The notes beneath the pieces are model-generated. The model saw only the letters and a program-made list of their open reading frames with translations, had not been told where the DNA came from and did not search any database. The position numbers and the translations under genes are program-made. Positions 22,500 through 34,785 of a stretch of 64,000 bases of DNA are shown piece by piece. How positions within the stretch are numbered: position 1 is the first letter of the stretch; each line of letters begins with the position of its first letter. Location: positions 50,563,674-50,627,673 of the forward strand of contig NC_073694.1 in assembly GCF_029784165.1 (NCBI RefSeq), written 5' to 3'. The DNA comes from Wyeomyia smithii. Lineage: Eukaryota > Arthropoda > Insecta > Diptera > Culicidae.

Positions 22500-25400
22500 G
22501 ATTTTTCGCAGTGATTTACAAGAGAAGGTGCTTCCTAGCTACCCATAGTAAGGAATTTACGCGGTTTTAAAAAAGTAAGTACAAAGCGACTTTAGTGTAT
22601 TTATTTTATAGCCTAAGCAGAAACACCTGAAGTCGTGTACGCGGTTTTAAAGTGGAAATTTTGGTTTGGAAGACAATGATCATATTTGACATTAATTCTC
22701 AAATTGATTTTAATTCTCAAATTTTGATTTTGATTTTAATTCTCAAATTGAATTATTTTTAAGTTATTATGGATAGTTAATAGGTTTTCATATATTTTTT
22801 CTCAAGAATATTAGAATAGCGCTGAATATCATAGTCAAAAACTATTTTTGACAGAGTTCATTCTTGTATAGAATCAATACCTACATTTAAAGGTTATCCA
22901 AAAACGGATATTACCCCAGTCGTAATAATTTCATCCCTCCAAATCAATACCGAAATTAGCATTATGAGAGATGCAAATCAGCTTCCCTACGTTGGTTCAC
23001 AGCTGTATCAGCCATTATCTTTAATTGCTCATTACCAAACGTCAAAAGATGTATTAATCTCGATTTACCTCCAGTTCCGATATCGCCAATGCAGAAACCA
23101 CTGCTGTTGCCGATCGGAGATCCTGATAAATCGGCGGTGTTCAAAATATTTAACGAATAAAAACTGGATTTGTGCTTACCAGCTCGCCAAGTGAGACAAA
23201 GTGGCCAGATAGGTCAAGCTGGCATTTTTCGTGATTCGAATCCTGGAATCCCACCCTTGATTTAAGACCGTCCAGCGATGACACTATGGAAGCTCGATGA
23301 CCAGTTTGTTTTTTTTCCTGTGCAACCACAGCTCACCATCGTATGTTATTTCTTTTTATTGAGATATGGGGGCAGTCCGCAGCGGACACTGAATGCGGCT
23401 GATAATGTCGTCGCGTAAAGCAACAACGATTGCGCCGATTAATTTATACGACCGGTGGACCGCGAACGATCGGGCAGATTATACGCCCTTTCTTGGCTGT
23501 TGCTTCCTTTTCGGGGTCCAGGCAAGCCCATAAGCGTCCATTCGTGGCTTATCTCTTGTGGCTGCCGTGTCCAGCCGTGAAAAATTATTAATCGATTACG
23601 TTGCTACAATTGTTGTAGGTAATATTTTAATATTAAATTACACGCCGATTTACGAGTAAATTACTATGCGTGATCTAGCCAGCGCATCCCTTTCCGTTCC
23701 AACACAGGAGGGCTGTCATTGTTTGGTGGTTTCAGTTCGTGCTAATAGTACATATTATCCTCGGTATTGAACGATAAAGGTTATGGTTCGGGGATTGGAC
23801 TTTAAGGCATTAATAAATTAATTTTATGATCACATAACTGTCAGCACGGGGACGGGATTTGGCGAAACGGCACTTTAAAAAACAAACTGGATTGGTTTTA
23901 TATAACTATTTAACCATATTGTTTATAGTTTGATGTTGCCTGGACTGGCGTGCAATTGCGTATTATTCCATTGATATCTTATCAAGTCAAATGAAAACAT
24001 TAAGAAATTTGTTTGTAAATACACACACAAACTTTAGATTCGGTTTTTGAAAAATAATGTTTCAGAATAGCCAGAGTCAAAACCCAAGGAATTTTCAAAT
24101 CGTAAAGCGAGTTTTAATGGGATTATCCTTATCTAGAAAAGGTCATTTGCATGCATAGTAAAACCGAATGATAAAACTGCCGATCCATTCGGCGATTGAC
24201 AACGACAGCAAATAATCAAATCAAAATATCATCAAATCCGGGTCTCAAATGCGTTTTCGTTATAGATAAGACACATAAATCGGCCGACTGTGACGAGTTC
24301 ACTCATACATCCTTTTTCAATTATCTCTTTGAAAATATAATCGCTTTTTTGTTGACGCGTCAACGATAAATCGAGTATCCTGCCAAGGTTTCCCTGATGG
24401 TGGTTTTGTTCATCACGATTTTTTTTTGCTCCATGATAAATAAACAACCTCACAACACGGTGGTTCTGATGTACCGAAGATTAATTGGCGAGGCTGCATA
24501 AGTAGAGTGCCTGATGGCCTGTTAAGTTTTCTGGGGCGTGGTTGATATTCTGTCAATTCTTGCGTTCGTCTCTGTAAATAAATAATGTGACCCGCTTCGC
24601 AGCACGACATTTTTTACTTACTGGGTTTAATTGGTGGCACAAAAGATGAAACCGCGGAAGGATATGACAAAATATGTATATAATTTTAAGATAACAAATG
24701 AAACAAATTATGGTTGATAAATATTTATAACAGGCCGACTTCTTTGACGCCATTTAGATAAAGCGAATCGTCCGATAAGTTAGAAAGAAATGATTTATAC
24801 AAGTTTAATTATGCGTCATTACGCGTATTTAAATATTCGTATCCATATCAGAGGATTTCCAGCACCATCTGTTTTTTAATGTTTAGTATTCAACATCAAT
24901 CAGGAGTTGAACTTAATGAAATGTCACATGATTACCTGTGATATTTTCGTAATCATTAGGTTTGCATGTTTCACCTCCATCTAACGTTCGCAAACTGACT
25001 GTTGGAAACAGATCGAGAATTTTATCTTTACTGAATTTGGTCCAAAACTTTTAACCCGACTATCGTGCGACGAACCGCACGGTACCGGTTCGTAGCCGGT
25101 GATGCAATTCCGCCTTGCCTTCCATCCGCGCAACAGAATCCAGTGCTGCCGGTCGGCGTGACCACAGGTTTACCCGCTTTACGCAAAATTAATTTACCCA
25201 TGTGTGGGACGGGACTCAATTTAAATATCAATAAGAGCCCCGGTTGGTGTGGAGGTCGGACTGGACGGGACGCGATGCGACGCAACGCTGCTACCATGCT
25301 TGGAGGACTCGTGCGTTAAAATAAAGCTGCATGAATTAAACAAAAGCCGGCCATTGTTCGGGTGCAGGTTCCGCAGCATTAACATTGAAGTGGTCTAACC

Positions 25401-25940
25401 GGCGTAACCGTGCCCGATTCGATTCGTGGCAGGACTCTGGTCTCGGTACAGATTTGCAGTGGCCCGATCGATTCGATACGCTCTTGAACTCTTGATGCGT
25501 CCCAGCGCTGACATTTCAGACAAAAGCACGCGCACCTGAATACACTTTCAGTCACAGCTTGTCTTTTTCCAAAACAGTACATAGAGGGAAAACAGATCGA
25601 AACAAGTATGACAGACGTATCTCATCGCTGAACATCCTAGGATGAGGACGACCAGAAACTGTAACGCCTAGTGTCATCCAAATTTTTATTCAATATCGTG
25701 AAAAGCATCTGCAATGAGTAATCGTAAGTGATAAGTTCGAACCAAACTTCTATTTTTTTCAATATTTCTTCGAATGATAGACACACTCATATGTGTGAGC
25801 TGAAAGCGGATTTTTATACAGCCACCCAAGTTTACCTAAGAGAGAATAACCACAACTCGTTCAATCTGACCATTGTATATTATTCCGTAAAATTTCACGA
25901 CTAGGAGCATCACGTCCGTTCGTCGAATGGCTGAGTTCGT
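22500..25940. other. Largely unique non-coding sequence, no gene recognised
   Basis: This 3.4 kb shows no LINE, SINE or TIR motif that I recognise. Open frames are short and without family motifs. Around 22690-22755 'ttttaattctcaaatt' repeats about three times. The part from 23380 to 25320 is less AT-rich than its surroundings and could hold regulatory DNA of a flanking gene. That is only a guess from composition. Confidence 0.4.
24351..24364. promoter_or_regulatory. Perfect 14-bp palindrome GTTGACGCGTCAAC
   Basis: The perfect inverted repeat GTTGACGCGTCAAC lies in the unique non-coding block. It could be a dimeric transcription factor site. No factor is assigned and it may be chance. Confidence 0.2.
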
Positions 25941-25944
25941 ACTT

Positions 25945-27008
25945 CGGTGATAGGATTATACTTGTGAAATGTGGTTCTTGTGTTTCGTCGCAATTCATCA
26001 ATAAATCGAGAGTACCACAAGGCAGCAACATGGGGCCTCTACTTTTCTTTAATTCTTGCTATGCTACTGTTGAAGATTGGTTGTATGTTAGTATCTACGG
26101 ATGATCTGAAGTTGTACTTGGATGACCTGAAGTTGTATAATAGACGATCGTCGCCGTCTACAGCCACTACTAAATGTTTTCGTCGACTGGTGTTAGGTGT
26201 CGTACACAAATTACGTAATGCATGAAGGGGGAGAGGGACGGCTGAGTCTGCGTTACTCATTGTTACATAGGGGGAAGGGGGGGAGGTATTTGAGACAGTT
26301 GCGTAACTGTGATGTTTGCCCAAAATTGAAATTTTTTAGGGAGGTCAGGCGGTTCAGCTTTACGTTATTTTAGGGGAGGGGAGTCATATCGAACGTTACT
26401 TATTGTTACATAGGGGGAGGGGGTCTGAAATCCAGATTTTTAACGTTACGTAATTTGTGTTCGACGCCTTTTATAAACTGGTTGGTAGTTAGCATAGGAA
26501 AATGCGAGATTATGAATTTTCACTGTATTTTAAGCCCGATGATGCTCAAATATCGAATTAATGAACTTGAGATAAAAAGAGTTGACCGTGTTTGCGACCT
26601 TGGTATTGTATTTGACGCAAAGCTGACTTTTAATTTGAATCATTCTTATTATCAAAAGCGAATCGACAACTGGGATTTATTTTAAAAAAATGGCCGTGAC
26701 TTTAGAGTTCCTCACTGTCTAAAAATGCTGTACTATTCACTAGTACAGTATCTTATTGTTACGAAAAGAACGTGTTCTAAGGAGACTCGCTTGATTCGCA
26801 TTACGTGACATGCCCTGGCGTGATTCGGCAAACATCATCGCACAAACCAATCACCAGCCAGCCAGTCACCGTCTTAATTAGAACCTTTTTGAAGATTCCG
26901 TTGAGTTCGGCGAATCATCCTGAAAGTTTGTGCATTAATTACACCAATCAACCGTTTCGTATATTTGGCCGAGCTTTTTGTTATTTATTGAGTAAAATAA
27001 ACAAATGA
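25945..27008 (+). pseudogene. Jockey/CR1-type reverse transcriptase fragment, split by a MITE
   Basis: Before the MITE, the palm motif reads SRVPQGSNMGPLLFF in one frame, followed by a degenerate catalytic region containing DDLKLYL. After it (26469 on), a segment reads YRINELEIKRVDRVCDLGIVFDAKLTFNLNH, the conserved thumb-region block (usual form RVDHINDLGVILDPQLTF) of Jockey/CR1-clade LINEs. The C-terminal end degrades near 27008. Frameshifts and stops are numerous. No 5' half is present, the usual outcome of truncated retrotransposition. Confidence 0.75.
26196..26468. mobile_element. 273-bp MITE of the 'acaaattacgtaa' family
   Basis: Inverted ends begin GGTGTCGTACACAAATTACG on the left and GGCGTCGAACACAAATTACG (read inward) on the right, two mismatches in 20. 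The inside holds two G-rich stretches next to 'gttacataggggg' (near 26270 and 26406). It interrupts the Jockey/CR1 fragment, so it is younger. No clear target duplication is seen. Confidence 0.75.
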
Positions 27009-27009
27009 A

Positions 27010-27554
27010 ATAAACAAATGAACAATGCATTATTTGCCCGCTTAATTAGGTACAGTATTCCCTCGTCCGTGCTAGGAAAAGCAATACTGAATCTCCTACA
27101 TGTATGTATCTCAGCCCTGATTGGTCTAAATCGAGGCTTGTCAGTCTTCAATAGTACAATAGTTCGAATAATCAAATTATAATTTTCTGCATTTGAGCGG
27201 ATGCGAAGCTTATGATCAAATCGGTTGCTGCCAGAACGAAGGTAATCCGTTAAAACTAACCGTGTTGTATTTTTATTCTACTGCCCTAGAACTTCCTCAA
27301 AGACATAGTTTTACGTCAAAAGTATCGACATTCGAAGTTGAAACTGCAACGCATTTTGAAGCGAGAAGCGAGGGCGTTGTATTGAAGTGCTCGAGAATGC
27401 TTGAAGCAATTACTGGTAGTTAAGCAGCAGTTCATTCCTCCTGCATACCGAATTGAGCAACCCGTGATAGACTTGTGATCATTAGTTCGAATCTACTATC
27501 ATGATTAATTCGTGGACGATAGTTTTTTTACGATATTGCAGGATCCTTGAGGTA
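27010..27554. other. Unassigned sequence
   Basis: No gene recognised. A stretch near 27455-27510 contains 'tagttcgaatctacta', which resembles a B-box and might be a decayed tRNA-derived SINE, but no A-box partner is convincing. Confidence 0.4.
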
Positions 27555-29275
27555 CGAGTGTTCAGGATCTAACGCGTAGGGATGTAGCCTTTTTGCTTCT
27601 TCCAGATCGAATTGGAGCTGAAGGAGCTTGACGTCGTTGATGGTGGCGGTTGTCTGCATTGCTTGGGCTGTTGAGTACGGAACCAGATCTTTTTGGAAGT
27701 TATGGTAAAGCTCAAGCTAGATCTAGTCAATGTTGGGACTAAGGGTACATATAGCAGAAATGTTGCGAAGTCGATCATCGACGTGACGTTCTCCAACCCA
27801 AGTTTGATCAAAAACTAGAGGGTAAACGATGGCTACACTAATTGCGACCACCAGTCGATCTGCTATAGGGTAAACCATAACATTAGGTGGTAAGCAACGG
27901 GTAGAGAAAATTCTCCAACCCTCCGCAAATGGAATACATCATATTTCTGTGACAAGGTATTCGAGGGCAGAAAGTGCGGCAGTTGACTCCGTCCAAGTGC
28001 TGATCACATTTACACTCGCCAGCGTGCGACATTGCCAGGCCAAGAGCTCACCAGCCTAGGAATGGAAAGTCTCGGATATACTGATGGACTAACGCGCGTA
28101 CTGGCGAACAATGGGTAGAGCGCCGTGCAGCTTTCGGATATGTATTCGAGATCGACGCTAAAGAGTGCTATGAAGGCGAGCAAGAGGGGCTGTTTCGAGA
28201 GGCTATGCACGAGAGACAAACCCGTGGGGTGAAGCCTACTATATCGTAATGAAAAAAGCCAAAAGCGATACTGATGCGAATCATCGATGAACTCTTAGCA
28301 CTGTTTGACCTTCGGCTGCCGAGTCTTACCTTCAACGTTCCAGTATCTCAGACACAGATCAGGGATAGTTGGCTAACCTGTCGGACATCCAATTCGTGAG
28401 CGACGGCAAACGTGGATGCAAGGGTTACGAATAAGGAATTCATAGTGATTTCCAACTCCTTGAAGGTGAGCAAGGCACCGGGACCGGATGGAATCCCAAA
28501 CTTGGCCATCAGAACGTCCATAACAGTGGGCCTGGGCTATTTTGGGCAGTCATGTAAAAGTTCCTAGGTCTCTACCCGACGAGACGGAAGCAATAGAGGA
28601 TTGCCGGAGGCTGGGAAATCACCAGATGATCGATATATAGACCTATCTGTCTGTTGGAGACGGCGGGCAAGGTTCTTGAAAGGATTATTCTTAAGGTGTA
28701 CCACAGGGTTTTTTCTTCAATAGCCCGTTGTTGATGAAGCCAAAGCTAAAGTTTACTGTAGGGATTGTGACTGTCGGTTTTGCGAACGATATAATGCTAG
28801 ATGTTTACGGTGAGTCGTTTGCGGAGGTCGCGTTGGTGGCCGCATTTTATATACGCACTGTCGAGGACTGGATGCACTCCAGAAAACTGGAGTGAACGCA
28901 TCATAAGGCAGATGTCATGGTTGTGAATAACCGTAGTCCGAAGATGTGCGAAGTTACAACGTGTGTGGCGGTCAACCACTAACACACCAGTGATAGTTAA
29001 ATGTCAATCTTTAGGTGGTTAGCTAGAAGATATACAAGTTAAGATGGTGCCTCGAGCACAAAAAGCCAGCGTTCGATGTAATGACGGATAACATTTCGAA
29101 AAAATAAGAAGTTAGGGCTGGAGGGGTTTAAAGATTAGGGGTGAGCCGAGTATATGCTTCGGGAGAGTGTTACAGCCCCAACACTACTCTCCATAGCCTT
29201 CGTCTCTCTACCCAGAATTTATTTGTTATTTTCAGGTGTCTGTGAGATATTTGCCAGAGTATTTTGGATGTAGGT
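27555..29275 (+). mobile_element. R1-clade non-LTR retrotransposon, decayed copy 3
   Basis: Fragments in order include a segment matching the region before the RT (27560-28000), the fingers block near 28440-28510 (SKAPGPDGIPNLAIR-like), a FADD-region block near 28770-28800 (VGFANDI, D to N), and a 3' UTR at about 28985-29270 with the family phrases 'ggtggttagctagaaga' and 'tcaggtgtctgtgagat'. The palm is deleted and the C-terminal domain missing. It is inactive. Confidence 0.7.
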
Positions 29276-29616
29276 TCGCTGAATATGCGCAATGAGCTCT
29301 TTATAATGATGTCCTCAAGAGACGTTCTTCGACGTACGGTTCAGCTGCTTGATGATACCTTCGTATTTCTATTTAGGTTCACATGATATAACGGAATCAT
29401 CAAGGTACAGACAGGTAAGCGGTTTCCCATTGTTTCATCTCACGTAGTGGCGATGGCTTATTTGTCCAGTTTGTGGTCGTCCCAGATACGAAGGGCTCGC
29501 TTTAAGCATTAAAATCCAATAGTCGTTGTCGACGTACATCTACAGCTTGTTCTAGTTCTTTTTCTTTATTCTCGCTTATTTTCCGTCGGTATAGTTTCGC
29601 CACTGTTGTTGTGTAA
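29276..29616. other. Unassigned sequence
   Basis: No reading frame or repeat recognised between the R1 relic and the SINE. Confidence 0.4.
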
Positions 29617-29885
29617 ATCACTGACGCCCGGTGACTACACCCAGGACCCTAACTTACGACCCGTTAATTAACGAACCGGCATCAACGGCTTTACTTCCTA
29701 ATGCGATGGAAGGCGTGATCCCAGAGAATTTTCGCCTCAGAAAATCTCCCGGTGTCGACTAGGATTGAATCTAGACCAGCTGGGTTGGTTGTGAGTGCAT
29801 CACGCCACCTCACAACCATCGACACCTATGTCTGCGTTGGGATTCGAACCCAGGCCACCAACTACGCTAGGCCCTCGCCTGTTCT
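29617..29885 (-). mobile_element. tRNA-derived SINE, family 2, minus-strand copy
   Basis: On the minus strand the head reads 'gcgtagttggtggcctggg' then B-box GGTTCGAATCCCAACGC, followed by a body with 'gacataggtgtcgatg', 'ggtggcgtga' and 'caccgggagattttctga'. The same head and body occur on the plus strand at 50020-50215. Two copies with a shared body support a SINE. Confidence 0.75.
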
Positions 29886-30098
29886 AGTTCCTTCTCAACT
29901 CCTGCATTCGAATCATCTTTATTAACATCATGCAAACTGGTGTCCAAAGTACCATGGAATTCTGCATCTTAACTGGCTTGGTTCCAACCTGGTACGGATG
30001 ACCCTGAGTGGAGGTATAAGTACAGCATATTTCACTGACGATTATAAGAGAGGAAGATTCGAATTTGCCGTTGCCTAGTTTGACAACTTCCACCGTTA

Positions 30099-31838
30099 CA
30101 CAATGGTACGAAAGCTCAAAAACGTGAACTTAATTCATTTGCTCTCCAAATAATGGTTTTATTGACATACTATCTTTCGAAGATATTTAGTATATAAAAA
30201 GGCTCAAATCATGACAAAAAGTTTTAGTTCAAAACTCAACCGCTAGTGGCGCTGCAAAGTTATAGATAAATTTCTTACACAAAACTTTGTCGAAAACACT
30301 TTTCTTCTAACTCTTTTTGTTTTCGATATAAAACATTTCTTATTAGACTTGTCTTTAAAATTAGTTTTTTTACATATATTTGTATATCATTAAAACAGAC
30401 AACTTTGTAGAAGACACAAAATAGATAGCTTTCACACAAACCGAGTTATTGCCACAAAATGTTAAAAGAGCATCATTTTTTTGTACACACCTAGAGCACA
30501 AAATAGCAAAAACTAGCAGACGAAACCTGCATAGAATAAAATATTATCATAATCACTTTACGAAATCACTTTGAACGTTTGTCCCTTCCAGTATCTTCAT
30601 TGCCTAAGTTTTGTACAAAAATAGCCTTAATCAACTTTTTCGATGACAATACACGTCAAAACGTTGGCCAGATTACTGATCACTGCATACCTTTTCCAAA
30701 TGAAAAATGTTGTATCATCAATTGCATTGTTCTAATAATTAAATTATATTTTTATGTAATAATTTTGCTAAAATAAATGTATAAAAAATATAAAATTGAA
30801 AAATCATCCCCATCAGAATTAGCATTATCCTCCTAATTAATATCTAGCCTGTATTTTTCATCACCGCAGATCTCATTAGGTGGCTTGTTTCGCAAACTGC
30901 TCATAACTAGATCTATTGATTCCAGAAAACGGTGTAGTAAATCAACAGCTGTTTTAGAAAACTTTATGATGTGGTCTAGTCTGTATCTATGAAGGTAATA
31001 ATTATTTTGCGTTTTCAAATATTTCAGCAAGCTCATCATACTTCTTGATGTCTTTGTTCCGGCTTTCTTGTGCCTTCCTGGATAGCTGGTCAATAGGGAC
31101 TAGGAAATGCCTACTATATTTACAGTACTATTACAGTACTATTTACAGTACTAATGATCGATACAGTGAGATCGATTCTTTGCGCGAATTTGTCCAATGC
31201 TATTACTAGTAAAGTTTATGACATATTCGCCCTGCAATTGCGCTATGAACTGCCTTTTTGAATTTCATATCAGGCAATGAAGGTACTAAAAGGGACAAAC
31301 GATCAAAGTGATTTCGTAGAGTGATTATGATTATATTTCATTCTATGCAGGTTTCGTCTGCTAGTTTTTGTTTTCTTTTGTGTTTTTGGTGTGTACAAAA
31401 AATGCTGCTTTTTTAACATATTTTGGCAAAAACTTGGTTTGTGTGGAAGCTATCTATTTTGTGTCTTATACAAAGTTGTGTGTTTCGATGATATACAAAT
31501 ATATATAGAACATTACAACCTTCTAAACGTTACAGTTTTTTGTATATTCGAAAAAAAAACTAATTTTAAAGACAAGTCTTATAAGAAATGTTATATATCC
31601 AAAACAAGAAGAGTTAGAAGAAAAGTGTCTTCGACAAAGTTTTTTGTACGAGCTTTATCTATAACTTTGCTGAGGACACCATTTCTTTAAAGTGTAAGAC
31701 TAAAAAGTTAGATTTTGCAGCGCCACTAGCAGTTGAGTTTCGAACTAAAACTATCTTCGGAAGATAGTATGTCAATAAAACCATTATTTGAAGAGCTAAT
31801 GAATTAAGTTCACGTTTTTGAGCTCTCGCACCACTGTG
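30099..31838. mobile_element. Transib-like non-autonomous element with ~520-bp inverted repeats, 1740 bp
   Basis: The left end begins CACAATGGTACGAAAGCTC. The right end read inward begins CACAGTGGTGCGAGAGCTC. A 5-bp duplication CGTTA flanks both sides (30094-30098 and 31839-31843). Long inverted arms (about 30099-30620 and 31250-31838) match throughout. Known Transib transposons have 5-bp duplications and ends related to the RAG recombination heptamer CACAGTG, which is exactly the right end here. The spacer 30620-31250 includes an 86-residue minus-strand open frame (30833-31093) with no motif I can name, and no RAG1-like transposase is present. An alternative is a foldback element of another superfamily with coincidentally similar ends. 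Confidence 0.7.
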
Positions 31839-31939
31839 CGTTAGGGTGAAACAGTGTTGAAGGCACAAACGGCCAACTTCGAGCCACCACTTCCAATTTT
31901 TAGAAGTTTCACCGCAACAAACATAAAATAGTGTTTTTA

Positions 31940-33835
31940 CAGGTTAACGACTGCGAGAGAGGTGGTAGGTACGACGCGAGGAAGACAGCCTAATGGCTGG
32001 TTCGATGCCGAGTGCCAGAGAGCGACAGATGAGAAGAACCGTGCTAGGAGCCGCATGCTCACTGCGGCTACGCGTCAGAACAGAGAGAGGTACAGGGTGG
32101 CAAGAGCTGCCGAAAATGGAACCCACCGTCGGAAGAAGCGCGAGTACGAGGAGCAGGTGCTCGCCAGTGCAGAGGACATCTATGCGCGAAACGACGCGCG
32201 GAGATTCTATAGAACTGTCAACAGAGTCAGATGTAGGAATTTCCCTGTGCTGGTCATGTGTAATGACAAGGACGGCAACCTGCTAACTGATAAACCGACG
32301 GTTGCAGCCAGGTGGAAAGAGCATTTTCAGGCGCTAATGAACGGTGAGGAGCCGGATGGGCAGAGCAGGAACAGGATGACGATTATGAGTGACGAACGAG
32401 CTGTGGAGCCACCAACACAGGAAGAGGTGAAAAAGGCGATTAGTGAGCTGAAAATGGCAAGGCCGCTGGGAAGGACGGTATCCCGGCCGTACTTCTTAAA
32501 GCGGGAAGCGAGCGGCTGTACTATGCGATCCACCAGATAATACTTAGGATCTGGGCGGATGAACAAATGCCGAACGACTGGTTGGAAGGCCTCATATGCC
32601 CTATCTATAAGAAGGGTTATCGATTGGATTATGGCAACTATCGAGGCATAACGTTGCTCAACTCCGCATATAAAAGTGCTCTCCCGTATCCTGTTCTTCA
32701 GATTGAGACCGTTAACGGAATCCTTTGTTGGCGAATACCAGGATAGTTTTCGACAGGGGCGTTCCACAACGGATCAAATTTTCACCCTGCGACAGATCCT
32801 CGATAAGTTCCGGGAGTACAACTTACCGACTCACCATCTGTTTGTGGACTTCAGGGCGGCATACGACTCAGTTAAAAGAAACGAGCTGAGGCAGATCGTG
32901 GTGGAACATGGTTTTCCTACGAAACTAATTCGGCTGAGTCGTGTGACACTGGAGGAATCATAATCGTGCGTGCGGATAGCTGGCGAGACATCAGCCGCGT
33001 TCGTAACGTTGAATGAACTGAAGCAGGGGGATGCGCTCTCCAACTTACTGTTTAACATCGCTCTTGAGGGTGCAGTAAGAAGAGTATATGTGGAAAGAAA
33101 CGGTACGATCATCACGAAATCTCACATGCTTCTTGGTTTTGCGGACGACATCGATATCATCGGTATCAACCGTAAGGCCGTGGAGGAGGCCTTCGTACCT
33201 TTTAAGAGAGAAGCAGCGAGATTGGGACTAGTCATTAACTCTGCCAAAACGAAGTACATGGTGGTTGGCAGAGAGCGTGGGAGTCCCCGTGGTGTTGGTG
33301 CTGAGGTGGAGATAGATGGGGAACGTTTTGAAGTGGTTGACGAATTCGTTTATCTTGGTACGCTTGTGACATGTGACAACGATATGAGCCGTGAAGTGAA
33401 ACGACGAGTTGCAGCTGCGAACAGGGCTTTCTACGAACTGCGTAACCTGCTAAGGTCCCGTAGTTTGCAAACTCGCACAAAACTAGCGCTGTATAGGACG
33501 CTGATACTCCCGGTGGCCCTTTACGGACATGAAGCATGGACGCTGAAGGAAGCTGATCGACGAGTGCTCGGAGTTTTTGAGCGTAAAGTTCTGCGATTGA
33601 TACTTGGCGGTAAACTAGAGAGAGCCGCCAAAACTATCTTCAGTAAAGAACCAGGAAGAGGCCGTCGACTCCGTGGTAGGCCTCGCACGCGGTGGATGTG
33701 CGCGGTGGAAGAAGATGCACGATCTGCTGGTGTACGGGGAGACTGGAGAACGGCTGCCCAAGACAGAAGAAGCTGGACATCTCTAATTCGTTCGGCCCTA
33801 GGCCGGTGAACGGTCCGTTAGCCAACAAAGTAAAG
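31940..33835 (+). mobile_element. RTE-like (endonuclease/RT) LINE, 5'-truncated copy A
   Basis: One long reading path broken by a few changes encodes the N-terminal part of the RT region (31962-32540, ending near an indel at about 32466), fingers and palm (32560-32963), then after a TAA at about 32961 the remaining palm with FADDIDIIG and a C-terminal domain up to 33809. The C-terminal block (VINSAKTKYM, FVYLGTLVT, ALYGHEAWTL, VFERKVLRLILGG, GRPRTRW) is typical of RTE-like LINEs. The tail 'aaagtaaagtaaaagtaagt' is a short tandem of the kind that ends RTE elements. The endonuclease is missing. Damage is light, so the copy is fairly young. Confidence 0.8.
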
Positions 33836-34628
33836 TAAAAGTAAGTCATCGTTAATCGTCTAAATCAACGGTACGGGTAAACGCGGAGTCAGTATGATTA
33901 ATGAGCTGTAACTAATACAGCTGGATTGATCCTTTTGGGCCCTACTGTTTTTTGCTTCCTACCTATCAGACTTTCCACGAACGTGTGACAAATTAGTACC
34001 TGTTCGATTTTTCGGCGTTGCGGTACTACCTAAAGCCTGCTTTGCTGATGCGTTTGTGCTTACCGTACATATCGTACCTAACTAGAATGATTGTATGGTA
34101 GGCCATGCGTACCGGTTTTTTTTCGTACGCGGTTCGAAAACCTTAACAACGTGGTTTGCTTTTTCGCTTTCTTTGCACTGTTCGTTCGCGAAGGTGATAC
34201 GTATTTCTATTTTGACTATCATAATGAAATGCCTTTATAGGCACCAAAATGCTGCAAACTGATGAATATCTTTTCCAAGGTGTTCCTCAATAAGTCGAAC
34301 AAGTCTTATTTTGTGATTATGATGCTATTATTGATTGCCGATATTGTCCCGTATTTGCATCAGCATTATCACTCTCTTCGTACATCTCAAGCATCAAAGC
34401 AAAGTTAATGCATTAAGTTGAAGAATAATATAAACAGTAAACTTGGTCTTCCATAAGGGGAGCGAACAGCTTTGGCAGTGGTTTTCCTTGCCAGGTTTCT
34501 CCATAAGATTGCTGCAAAAAACCTGCCGAAAAAAAACACTGCCGAGGCATGATTCATAATTTTCCTGAATTTTCTACAATCCATCTTCTATAGGATACAG
34601 CAGGTTAAGCCGAAGTCTAAATGGCTTT
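33836..34628. other. Unassigned AT-rich sequence
   Basis: No gene or repeat recognised. Confidence 0.4.
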
Positions 34629-34785
34629 GGGGCCATCCTCATTCCACGTGGACAGCTTTGGGAAGAAGGGGGATGTAATGTCCACGGTCCATACAAAATT
34701 TTTAGAATTTATATAGGTCACGAAGGGGGAGGGGGGGGGGGTCGAAATCGTTAAAAATCTGTCCACGTGGAATGTAGATGGCCCC
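34629..34785. mobile_element. 157-bp MITE with near-perfect 27-bp inverted ends
   Basis: Ends begin GGGGCCATCCTCATTCCACG and, read inward from the right, GGGGCCATCTACATTCCACG. They differ at two positions. Both ends include TTCCACGTGGA. The centre holds a G-run. TTT lies outside each end, a possible 3-bp duplication. It has no coding capacity. Confidence 0.8.

Noticed and set aside
30833..31093. 86-codon minus-strand frame in the Transib-like element, as a transposase remnant
   Set aside because: No RAG1-like residues could be identified.
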